A stretch of 64,000 nt of DNA from DASUPK01 sp963848955 (lineage in GTDB: Bacteria; Actinomycetota; Thermoleophilia; Solirubrobacterales; 70-9), in the NCBI GenBank assembly GCA_963848955.1, contig CAWKFQ010000010.1:1-64000 (forward strand), read 5' to 3'. Below, piece after piece: positions 55,164-63,190 of this stretch. A program made the position numbers and the translations under genes. The notes under the pieces are model-generated. The model was not told where the DNA came from. It saw only the letters and a program-made list of their open reading frames with translations, and ran no database searches. How positions within the stretch are numbered: position 1 is the stretch's first letter; every line of letters starts with the position of its first letter.

Positions 55164-56305
55164 CCGAGATCCTCGATCATCTCGAGGAGGCGCTTGGCGT
55201 GCTCGGGGCCGCGCGTCTCCATCACCAGCTCGACCCCCGTCTCGCTGACGGCGAGCCCGACGCCCTCCCGGACGTGGTCGACGTCGATCAGGTTGGCGCC
55301 CCCCTCCCCGAGGCAGGTGAGCAGTGCCGCGAGCGATCCCGGCTCGTCGGCGATCTTGGTGAAGATCCGCAGCCGGCGGCCCCGCTCGGTCTCGCGGTGG
55401 CGGGCGATGTCGGCGAGCACACCGAGGTCGATGTTGCCCCCGGAGAGGATCGCCACGGTTTTCCCGGACCCGGCCGGCTCCACGGCGCCCTGTCGAAGGG
55501 CCGCGACGCCGACCGCGCCGGCGCCCTCGACGACCAGCTTGGTGCGCTCCAGCAGGAGCATGATCGCCTCGGCGATCGCGTCCTCGTCGACGGTCACGAG
55601 GTCGTCGAGCAGGCGCTCGAGCAGCGGGCCCGTGATCTCGCCCGGGTGCTTGACCGCGATCCCGTCGGCCAGCGGGCAGTGCGACTGGATGCCGATCACC
55701 TCGACCCCGTCCCGGCTCTCCTTGATCGCGCTCGCCACGCCGGCGGCCAGGCCACCGCCGCCGACCGGGACCAGGACGCGGGAGAGGTCGGGCACCTCGT
55801 CGAGCAGCTCCAGCCCGATCGTGCCCTGACCCGCGATCACCGCGGGATCGTCGAAGGGGTGGACGAAGGCGAGGCCCTCCGCCTCGGCGAAGGCCCGGGC
55901 CTCGCCGATGCAGCGTCGACCGACTCGTCCCCAGTGAGCCGGATCTCGGCGCCGGACTCGCGGGCCGCGGCGATCTTGGCGAGCGTGGCGCGCTCCGGCA
56001 TGAAGATCGTGGCGCTCAGACCCCGGGCGCGGGCGGCATAGGCGAGCGACTGGCCGTGGTTGCCCGCGCTGCCGGTGACCACGCCCTGTCACCGAGGGAT
56101 CGAGCGAGGCGATCTTGTTGAGCGCGCCGCGGAACTTGAAGGAGCCGGTGCGCTGGAGGTTCTCGGCCTTGAGCGCGATCGTGCCACCGGTGGTCCGCGA
56201 GAGGTAGCGCGACTCGATCACCTGTGTGTCGCGGGCGACATCGGCCACCACGTCGCGCGCGCGCCTGATCTCTTCGAGGGAGACGGTGTCGGTTACCGGA
56301 GCCAT
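55139..56305 (-). CDS. ilvA: Threonine dehydratase with ACT domain (compensated frameshifts)
   Basis: About 388 residues. PLP lysine in RTGSFKFRGALNKI; the next part (VTGSAGNHGQSLAYAARARGLSATIFMPE) is displaced into another frame between about 56085 and 55912, then the first frame returns with AFAEAEGLAFVHPFDDPAVIAGQGTIG. PVGGGGLAAGVASAI binds the PLP phosphate. The C-terminal ACT domain starts near ERGRRLRIFTKIADEPGSL. It deaminates threonine to 2-oxobutanoate. A Rid-family gene lies 15 bases upstream. Confidence 0.9.
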   Translation of the reverse strand: MAPVTDTVSLEEIRRARDVVADVARDTQVIESRYLSRTTGGTIALKAENLQRTGSFKFRGALNKIASLDPSVTGRGHRQRGQPRPVARLCRPRPGSERHDLHAGARHARQDRRGPRVRRRDPAHWGRVGRRCIGEARAFAEAEGLAFVHPFDDPAVIAGQGTIGLELLDEVPDLSRVLVPVGGGGLAAGVASAIKESRDGVEVIGIQSHCPLADGIAVKHPGEITGPLLERLLDDLVTVDEDAIAEAIMLLLERTKLVVEGAGAVGVAALRQGAVEPAGSGKTVAILSGGNIDLGVLADIARHRETERGRRLRIFTKIADEPGSLAALLTCLGEGGANLIDVDHVREGVGLAVSETGVELVMETRGPEHAKRLLEMIEDLGYKPDVLS

Positions 56306-56320
56306 CCCGAAAAGGATCGC

Positions 56321-56715
56321 TCAGCCGGCGGCCCGGCCGAGCGGAACGGTGGCGTCCATCTCCACCAGCGCCCCCTTCGGCAGCGCCGCGACCCCCACGG
56401 TGGTCCGGACCGGGAACGGCTCGGAGAAGAACCCGCGTAGACCTCGTTGACCTCCGCGAAGAGCTCCATGTCGGTCAGGTAGATCCCGATTCGCGCCGCC
56501 TCGCTCGAGCTGGGTGCCCGCGGCGCGGCAGACCGCGTCGAGGCTCTCCAGGCAGCGGCGCGCCTGGTCGGCGACGCCGCCCTCGACCAGCTCACCCGTC
56601 TCGGGGTCGAGCGGCACCTGGCCGCTGCAGTAGAGGACGCCGTCCGCGACGACCGCCTGCGAGTACGGGCCGATGGGAGCGGGCGCTCCCTCTGCCTCGA
56701 TCGGCCGCCTGACAC
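56321..56715 (-). CDS. RidA-family enamine/imine deaminase (frameshifted)
   Basis: About 130 residues: EGAPAPIGPYSQAVVADGVLYCSGQVPLDPETGELVEGG, then indels near 56505 and 56435 bridged by IGIYLTDMELFAEVNEVY into GFFSEPFPVRTTVGVAALPKGALVEMDATVPL. The Arg in FPVRTTV and the Glu near the end are the usual active-site residues. RidA hydrolyses 2-aminoacrylate and 2-aminocrotonate released by threonine/serine dehydratases, so the tight linkage to ilvA makes direct sense. The start is uncertain; GTG 56715 is a guess needing one more frame correction. Confidence 0.82.
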
Positions 56716-56843
56716 CCTGGGATGCGGTCCCGACCGCCCACGTCCACCTTGATCCGCTGCCTGCATCCGACCTCCTCTCGCTTGGGCGCCCGGCCTGAGT
56801 ATCGCTGAGCGGAGCAGGACGGCGCGCCTGCGATCCTGCCCGC

Positions 56844-57548
56844 ATGCGCGCCCTCGCCATCATCCACCAGCGCGACGCCGGCCCCGGCGTCTTCGCCGAG
56901 GAGATCCGAGAGCGCGGTGTGGAGCTCGACGAGTGGACGCTGTCGGAACGAGGTACCGGGCCGCCGCGCGAGATCGCCGACTACGACGCGGTGATCACCT
57001 TCGGCGGCGCCATGAACGCGGACCAGGAGGACCGCCACCCGTGGCTGCGCTTCGAGAAGGACTTGCTGGCCGCGATGCTCGACGACGGCATGCCGATCCT
57101 GGCGGTGTGCCTCGGCACCCAGGTGCTCGCCGATGCCGCCGGTGGGGAGGCGCGCCGAGCGAGCGAGCCGGAGATCGGGTGGTTCGAGATCGAGGTGACC
57201 GACGAGGGAGCGGACGATCCGGTGATCGGGCCCCTCGCGCCGAGCTTCACCGGGTTCCAGTGGCACAGCTACGAGGCATTGCCGCCGGAGGGCGCCGCCA
57301 TCCTCGCCCGCACCCCGGTCTGTCCGCAGGCGTACCGGATCGGCGACCGGGTCTGGGGCATCCAGTTCCACGCCGAGGTGACGGCCGCCGACCTCTCGCA
57401 CTGGATCGACGACTACCGGGCTGATGAGGATGCGGTTCGTATCGGCGTGGACCCCGAGGAGCTGCGTAGGGAGGCCGAGTCCCGGATCGCCGACTGGAAC
57501 CGGCTCGGCCGCGAGCTCTGCGGCCGCTTCCTCGACGCGATCGACTGA
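56844..57548 (+). CDS. Class I glutamine amidotransferase-like hydrolase
   Basis: 234 residues, intact. Catalytic triad C89 (AVCLGTQVLADAAGG), H176 and E178 (WGIQFHAEVT); FGGAMNADQEDRHPWL is typical of the GATase1_2/GuaA-like group. Alone in the chain, such domains act as gamma-glutamyl hydrolases. Next to glutamine synthetase, aldehyde dehydrogenase and an amino-acid permease, it could play the PuuD role, releasing the glutamyl group from gamma-glutamyl-GABA (inference from context). Confidence 0.83.
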   Translation: MRALAIIHQRDAGPGVFAEEIRERGVELDEWTLSERGTGPPREIADYDAVITFGGAMNADQEDRHPWLRFEKDLLAAMLDDGMPILAVCLGTQVLADAAGGEARRASEPEIGWFEIEVTDEGADDPVIGPLAPSFTGFQWHSYEALPPEGAAILARTPVCPQAYRIGDRVWGIQFHAEVTAADLSHWIDDYRADEDAVRIGVDPEELRREAESRIADWNRLGRELCGRFLDAID

Positions 57549-57557
57549 ATTCGCGGC

Positions 57558-57603
57558 CGAACGTCCCGGATACCCCCGCTCAGCGCACACTGCGGGACGT
57601 TCG
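57558..57603. repeat. 46-base inverted-repeat element, copy 2
   Basis: Arms CGAACGTCCC (57558-57567) and GGGACGTTCG (57594-57603) with a 26-base spacer starting GGATACCCCC; related to the copy at 23796-23841. It fills the gap between the convergent amidotransferase and SDR genes, where it may act as a bidirectional terminator or be a REP-like element. Confidence 0.8.
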
Positions 57604-57607
57604 CTGC

Positions 57608-58354
57608 TTACTCCGGGGTGACGTAGGCGCCGGTGAGGCCGCCGTCGACGAGGAAGGTCGAGGCGGTCACGTAGGAGCTGTCGTCCGAGGCGAGGAAGAG
57701 GGCGCCCTGGGCGATCTCGCGCGCCTCCGCGAAGCGGCCCATCGGCAGGTGGACGAGCCGGCGCGCTGCCTTCTCCGGATCCTTCGCGAAGAGCTCCTGC
57801 AGGAGGGGTGTGTTGACCGGGCCGGGGCACAGAGCGTTGACGCGGACGCCCTTCTTCCCGAACTCCACTCCGAGCTCGCGCGACAGCGCGAGGACCCCGC
57901 CCTTCGAGGCGGTGTAGGAGATCTGGGAGGTGGCGGCGCCCATCACCGCGACGAATGACGCGGTGTTGATCACGGACCCGCCGCCGGAGTCGAGCAGGTG
58001 GGGGATGCCGTGCTTGCAGCAGAGGAAGACCGACTTCAGGTTCACGTCCTGGACCCGCTGCCAGGCCTCGAGCGAGGTGTCCAGCACCGAGACGTCGTCC
58101 TCGGGGCTGATCCCGGCGTTGTTGAAGAGCACGTCGATGCGCCCCATCTCCTCGCCGCCCGCGCGTACATCTCCCGGACCTAGCTCTCGTCGGCGACATC
58201 GGCCTGGAGCGGCAGCTCGCCCTCGGCTCCCTCGCGAGATGTCGACGCCGACGACGCGGGCGCCCTCCTCGGCGAACAGCCGGGCGGTCTCGGCGCCGAT
58301 GCCGCTCGCCGCGCCGGTGATCACACAGACCTTGCCCTCGAGCCGACCCGGCAT
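57608..58354 (-). CDS. Short-chain dehydrogenase/reductase (frameshifted, one in-frame stop)
   Basis: About 248 residues. NAD motif VCVITGAASGIGAETARLF, LFNNAGISPEDDVSVL, Ser in INTASFVAVMG, YTASKGG. Between about 58240 and 58160 the true sequence lies in another frame (EGAEGELPLQADVADES ... VREMYARAG) and contains a TAG at 58180-58182. The rest is intact to the C-terminal STFLVDGGLTGAYVTPE. ATG 58354 directly follows the aldehyde dehydrogenase stop (TGAATG), so they are coupled. Substrate unknown; context suggests amine or alcohol catabolism. Confidence 0.82.
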   Translation of the reverse strand: MPGRLEGKVCVITGAASGIGAETARLFAEEGARVVGVDISRGSRGRAAAPGRCRRRELGPGDVRAGGEEMGRIDVLFNNAGISPEDDVSVLDTSLEAWQRVQDVNLKSVFLCCKHGIPHLLDSGGGSVINTASFVAVMGAATSQISYTASKGGVLALSRELGVEFGKKGVRVNALCPGPVNTPLLQELFAKDPEKAARRLVHLPMGRFAEAREIAQGALFLASDDSSYVTASTFLVDGGLTGAYVTPE

Positions 58355-59732
58355 TCAGCCCTCCGTGGCGTAGTAGACGTTCTTCACCTCGGTGTAGGCG
58401 TCGAGCGCGTCGGGTCCGAGCTCGCGCCCGACCCCCGACTGCTTGAAGCCGCCGAACGGCGTCGAGACGCGCACCGAGGTGTTCGAGTTGATCGAGACCA
58501 CGCCGGACTCGATCGCGCGCGCGGTTCGCATCGCCTTGGCCCCGTCGCGGGTCCAGACCGAGCCCGAGAGGCCGTAGATCGTGTCGTTGGCGATCCGGAT
58601 CGCCTCCGTCCTCGTCGTCGAAGGGGATCACGCAGGCGACCGGCCCGAAGATCTCCTCGCGGGCGGGGCGGGCGTCGTTGGAGACGGGCGCCAGCACCGT
58701 CGGCGGGAACCAGTAGCCGGGGCCGTCGGGGACCGAGCCGCGAATCGCAACCGGCGCGTCGCCGTTCACGTACGAGGAGACGGTGTGCAGCTGGTCCGCC
58801 GAGATCAAGGGACCCATCTGCGTCGACTCGGAGAGCGGATCGCCGACCGTGATCGACTTCACCGCGCCCTCGAGCTCCGACATGAAGTCGTCCATCGCCG
58901 AGCGCTCGACCAGGATCCGGGAGCGGGCGCAGCAGTCCTGCCCGGCGTTGCCGAAGACCGCGATCGGTGCCGAGGATGCGGCCGCCGCGAGGTCGGCGTC
59001 GGCAAAGATCAGGTTCGCGGACTTGCCGCCGAGCTCGAGGGTGACCCGCTTGATCGTCCCGGCCGCGCCCTCGGCGATTCCCCGACCGACCTCGGTCGAG
59101 CCGGTGAAGGCGATCTTGGCGACGTCGGGGTGCTCGACGAGGCGCTGTCCGCAGACCGAACCGGGGCCGGCCACGACGTTGAGGACGCCCTCGGGGATGC
59201 CGGCGTCGAGGGCGATCCGCTCCAGCTCGAGCGCGGTCAGCGGGGTGAGCTCCGCGGGCTTCAGGACGACCGTGTTGCCGGCGGCGAGCGCGGGCGCGAC
59301 CTTCCAGGAGGCGATCGTGAGCGGGAAGTTCCAGGGCGCGATCAGGCCGACGACGCCGAGCGGCTCGCGGAAGGTCATGTCGACGCCGCCGGCGACCGGG
59401 ATCGTCTTGCCGGTGAGCCGCTCCGGCGCGCCGGCGTAGTAGCGGAAGGTCTCGACCACCATCCCGATCTCGCCGCGGGCGTCGGAGATCGGCTTGCCGG
59501 CGTTGCGGGCCTCGAGCGTCGCCAGGTCCTCCGCTCGCTCCTCGATCGCGTCGGCGAGCCGGTGGAGCAGTGCGGAGCGCTCCGCCGGGGGCCACCGCCC
59601 GCCAGGCCGGGAACGCCCGCTTGGCCCGCGCGACCGCGGCGTCGGTCTCCTCGACGCCCGCGCGGGGGAGCTCGGCCATCACCTGCTCGGTGGCCGGCTC
59701 GATCGACCTCGATCGCGTCCGTTGCTCGCCAC
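58355..59732 (-). CDS. Aldehyde dehydrogenase, PuuC/betaine-aldehyde type (frameshifted)
   Basis: About 459 residues. LGVVGLIAPWNFPLTIASWK, KPAELTPLTALELERIALDAG, IAFTGSTEVGRGIAEG, the Glu in TLELGGKSANLIF and the catalytic Cys in FGNAGQDCCARSRI; C terminus FGGFKQSGVGRELGPDALDAYTEVKNV. Indels lie near 59718, 59704, 59590 and 58612; the N terminus (IEPATEQVMAELPRAGVEETDAAV) is recovered by joining frames, with GTG 59732 as likely start. Oxidises an aminoaldehyde with NAD(P). Divergent from glutamine synthetase and coupled to the SDR. Confidence 0.88.
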
Positions 59733-59757
59733 GTAGCCGACGATATAGGGTCCGCGC

Positions 59758-61174
59758 GTGGCGTCAGGGGAGAGAGAGCAAGGAAGCTGCTCCCCGACCC
59801 GGTGGCCCTGGCGGCACCCGCGGGATGCTCTCCCTCGACGAGCTCCGAAGGAGGCCGAGGAGGGCACGATCGACACCGTCGTCACCGCCTTCACCGACAT
59901 GCAGGGCCGGCTGTTCGGCAAGCGCATCCAGGTCGAGTACTTCCTCGACGAGGTCGTCGAGCACGGGGTCGAGGGCTGCAACTACCTGCTCGCCCTCGAC
60001 ATGGACATGGAGCCGCTGCCCGGCTACGAGATGGCCAACTGGGAGGAGGGCTACGGGGACTTCGGGATCGTCCCGGACATGTCGACGCTGCGGCGCATCC
60101 CCTGGCTCGACCGCACGCGCGCTGGTCCTCTGCCGACGTCGTCAATCACGACGGCACTCCCGTGGTCGCCTCGCCCCGCCAGGTGCTGATCGCCGCCTAC
60201 GAGCGGGCGCGTGAGATGGGCTTCACGCCCTACGCCGCCTCCGAGCTCGAGTTCTACCTCTACAAGGAGAGCTACGCCGAGGCCTGGGAGAAGGACTTCA
60301 AGAACCTCACCCCGACGATCCCCTACATCCTCGACTACCACATCCTCGCCACCACGATGGACGAGCATACCTCGGGCCGATCCGCCGTGGCATGCACGCC
60401 GCCGGCATCCCGATCGAGTTCTCCAAGGGCGAGGCCTGGTACGGGCAGCACGAGGTCAACACCCGCTACGCGGACGCCGTCACCGCCGCCGACCGCCACA
60501 CGATCTACAAGAACGGCGTCAAGGAGATCGCCTTCCTGAACGGCATCTCGGCGACCTTCATGGCGAAGCCGTCGGAGAAGGACATCGGCAGCTCCTGCCA
60601 CGTCCATCAGAGCCTGGTCGACGGGGACGGCAAGAGCGTCTTCGTCGACGGCGACGGCGAGGAGACCGACACCTTCATGCACTTCCTCGGCGGCATGCGC
60701 GAACCACATCCGCGAGCTCGCCCTGTTCGTCGCCCCGGCGATCAACTCCTACAAGCGCTACGCGGCCGAGAGCTGGGCGCCGACCTCGGTCTCCTGGGGC
60801 CGCGACAACCGCACCTGCGGCTTCCGGGTCGTCGGCCATGGCCAGTCGACGCGCGTGGAGTGCCGGATCCCCGGCGCCGACGCGAACCCCTACCTGGCGA
60901 TTGCCGCGCTGCTCGCCGCCGGGCTCGACGGGATCGAGAACCAGACCGACCCGGGCCCGAGCTGAAGGGCAACGCCTACGAGGCCGGCGAGGCCGAGGCC
61001 TTCCCCTCATCGCTTCGCGAGGCCGTCGAGCTCTGGGAGAAGTCGGACTTCGCGAAGCAGGCGTTCGGCGACGCGGTCCACAAGCACTACCTCAACTACG
61101 GCCAACTCGAGCAGGGACTGTTCGACAAGGTCGTGACGGACTACGAGAAGCGCCGCATGTTCGAGCGCGGCTAG
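59758..61174 (+). CDS. Glutamine synthetase family ligase, PuuA/GlnT-like (many frameshifts)
   Basis: About 472 codons. N-terminal domain: MLSLDELR/KEAEEGTIDTVVTAFTDMQGRLFGKRI. Catalytic parts: SELEFYLYKESY (metal Glu), KNGVKEIAFLNGISATFMAKPSEKDIGSSCHVHQSL (metal Glu/His), INSYKRYAAESWAPTSVSWGRDNRT (Arg flap) and ECRIPGADANPYLAIAALLA. Indels near 59785, 59822, 59845, 60120, 60140, 60378, 60705 and 60960. The sequence and neighbours (amidotransferase, ALDH, permease) suggest gamma-glutamylation of a polyamine or other amine rather than ammonia assimilation. Confidence 0.87.
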
Positions 61175-61191
61175 TGGTACCTCACCACTAG
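61171..61191. terminator. Symmetric hairpin holding both convergent stop codons
   Basis: CTAGTGGT (61171-61178), a 5-base loop and ACCACTAG (61184-61191). The glutamine synthetase TAG (61172-61174) and the permease stop on the other strand (61190-61188) occupy mirror positions in the two arms. Likely a small bidirectional terminator. Confidence 0.55.
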
Positions 61192-63119
61192 GCCGGCGTC
61201 TCGACGCCCGGCGAGATGGGCGGCCCCGCCGCCGACGCGGTGGAGCGGGCGGTCTCGGGCTGGGCGACGACGATCACCCGGCAGGGACGCTCGGCGAGCA
61301 CTGTCTGGAGCGTCTTGCCGTAGAGCGGCGCTCCGTTGCGGTAGCGGAGGCCCATGACGAGCGCGACCGCCTTCAGCTGACGCGCCTCCTCCGCGATCGA
61401 GTGGCCGGCCTGGTTCGGCCTGACCCGGTGGATATGCCCGCTGACCCGCAGGCCGCCGATCAGCTTCGCCTGCTCGATCTTCGAGCGCGCCTCCTGGTCC
61501 TGCTCCGAGAGTGGGGCGTCGAGCGGCAGGTGATTGGGGACGGTGACGATCGCGATCACGTGCACCGCCCGTCGTTTCTTGCCCGCCAACTTGACGGCGG
61601 TGACCATCGTCTGCTCATTGAACGGCTCGTCGTCCTCGAAAGCGACGAGGACGCTCTTGTACTCGATCTCCTCGACGCCGAGCGGCTCCGGGAGAAGCAC
61701 CTTGTGTGTCTGGATGGGCGAGAGTCCGAGCGAGCGGCGGTAGAGCAGGTAGATGGTGAGCCCGAATGCCATCCAGATCGCCCCGATGACGAGGGTCCGG
61801 GGATTGAGCGCCATCACGACGATCCAGGCTGTAAAGGTGCCGAACCCCCCGAGCACCGCGGTCACGGGGATATCGAAGCCGAAGGCGTGAATGCTTCCCG
61901 GTGGCTTCCAGGCGCGCTCTTCGTCCGGGTACCGCTGGCGCAGCTTGATCACTGAGATGTGGGCGATCGTGAAGGAGAGCATCGCGCCGAACGAGTAGAG
62001 GGTGGCCAGCAGCTCGGTCTCTCCGGGGATCATGGTGATGATCGCGATGCCTGAGAAGACCAGGATGGCGATGTACGGCGTGCGGAAGCGGGGGTGGATC
62101 TGGCGCAACCGCTCGGGCAGCTGGCGGTAGTGACCCATCGAGAAGGTCAGGCGGGATACCCCGATCAGCCCCGCATTGGTGGCGATCAGGAGGATCACAG
62201 CCGCGAGGACGCCCACGTAGTAACGCAGCACCTCGGTGAGGCCGGCGCCGAGGCCGAGGTTCTCGACGATCCCCAGCACCGGGTCATCGGCGAACTTGGA
62301 GCCCAGGTCGGTCACGTACTCGCCTCCGACCTGGTGCACCGGCATCGCGGAGAGGGCGATCAGGGGAAGCAGCGCGTAGAGGCCTAGGACCGCGACGACC
62401 GTCAAGCCGACACCGCGGGGGACGGTCTTGGGGGCGTCCTTGGCCTCCTCGGACATGTTCGAGATCGTCTCGATCCCGGTGTAGGCGATCATCCCGACCG
62501 CGATCCCGAGGAGGAAGTCACCCCAGCTCGGCGCCACTCCCAGGTGGATGTTGTTGACCAGGATGTCGGGACTGAAGACCAGCGCCAGGCCGATCACGAC
62601 CAGGATGACCTGGGTGAAGAGGTCGGCGATCGCCAGGATCAGGTTGAGACGGGTCGACTCCTGGGTCCCCTTGACGTTCAGCGCCGCGAGGAAGACGACC
62701 ACCGCGACCCCGCCGAGAATGTCGCCCGGCGAGTTCCCGAGCCACGGCCAGAAGACGGCGAGGTAGTGCGGCACGAAGAAGGCCGAGATCGCGACCGTGA
62801 TGATGTAGTTGAGCATCTGCCCCCAGGCGGCGATGAAGCTGACCAGCTCGTTGAACGCGTGGCGGGCGAAGCTCGAGGATCCGCCCGCCTCCGGGTACAT
62901 GACGGTCGCCTCGGCGTAGGTGGCCGCGGTCGCCATGAAGATCAGGCCGGCGATTACGAAGGCGACCGGGGTCAGCCCGAGGGCGAAGGCGGCGGTGACG
63001 CCCAGCGCGTAGTAGATCGACGAGCCCACATTGCCGTAGGCCGCCGAGAAGAGCGCGCCCACGCCATGGACGCGCGCAAGCGATTCGTCCCTTGGGATCC
63101 GTCGAGCCATGCAGCCCAT
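61188..63119 (-). CDS. APC-family amino-acid permease with C-terminal universal stress protein domain
   Basis: About 640 residues, intact. Twelve membrane segments: GVGALFSAAYGNVGSSIYYALGVTA (APC motif), ATYAEATVMYPEAGGSSSFARHAF, GIETISNMSEEAKDAPKTVPRG. From about residue 480 a cytoplasmic UspA-like domain (YKSVLVAFEDDEPFNEQTMVTAV, ALVMGLRYRNGAPLYGKTLQTVLAERPCRVIVV). Likely imports amino acids or polyamines for the adjacent gamma-glutamylation genes. ATG 63119 or 63110 (MARRIP) are both possible; TATATT lies just upstream, so the mRNA may be leaderless. Confidence 0.9.
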   Translation of the reverse strand: MGCMARRIPRDESLARVHGVGALFSAAYGNVGSSIYYALGVTAAFALGLTPVAFVIAGLIFMATAATYAEATVMYPEAGGSSSFARHAFNELVSFIAAWGQMLNYIITVAISAFFVPHYLAVFWPWLGNSPGDILGGVAVVVFLAALNVKGTQESTRLNLILAIADLFTQVILVVIGLALVFSPDILVNNIHLGVAPSWGDFLLGIAVGMIAYTGIETISNMSEEAKDAPKTVPRGVGLTVVAVLGLYALLPLIALSAMPVHQVGGEYVTDLGSKFADDPVLGIVENLGLGAGLTEVLRYYVGVLAAVILLIATNAGLIGVSRLTFSMGHYRQLPERLRQIHPRFRTPYIAILVFSGIAIITMIPGETELLATLYSFGAMLSFTIAHISVIKLRQRYPDEERAWKPPGSIHAFGFDIPVTAVLGGFGTFTAWIVVMALNPRTLVIGAIWMAFGLTIYLLYRRSLGLSPIQTHKVLLPEPLGVEEIEYKSVLVAFEDDEPFNEQTMVTAVKLAGKKRRAVHVIAIVTVPNHLPLDAPLSEQDQEARSKIEQAKLIGGLRVSGHIHRVRPNQAGHSIAEEARQLKAVALVMGLRYRNGAPLYGKTLQTVLAERPCRVIVVAQPETARSTASAAGPPISPGVETPA

Positions 63120-63190
63120 CCGAATATACGCCTGGGGCAGGGCGGGTCCGTGCTGCTCGACCCGGCTGGCGGGCCATACTTTGAGGCGAA

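Noticed and set aside
56592..59462. 956-codon open frame on the minus strand
   Set aside because: Only the aldehyde dehydrogenase part is protein-like. The remainder is arginine/glycine-rich read-through opposite the SDR and amidotransferase genes, typical of GC-rich shadow frames.
58581..60539. 652-codon plus-strand open frame
   Set aside because: Mostly the antisense of the aldehyde dehydrogenase. Only short pieces near 59780 and 60130-60380 are real glutamine synthetase sequence.
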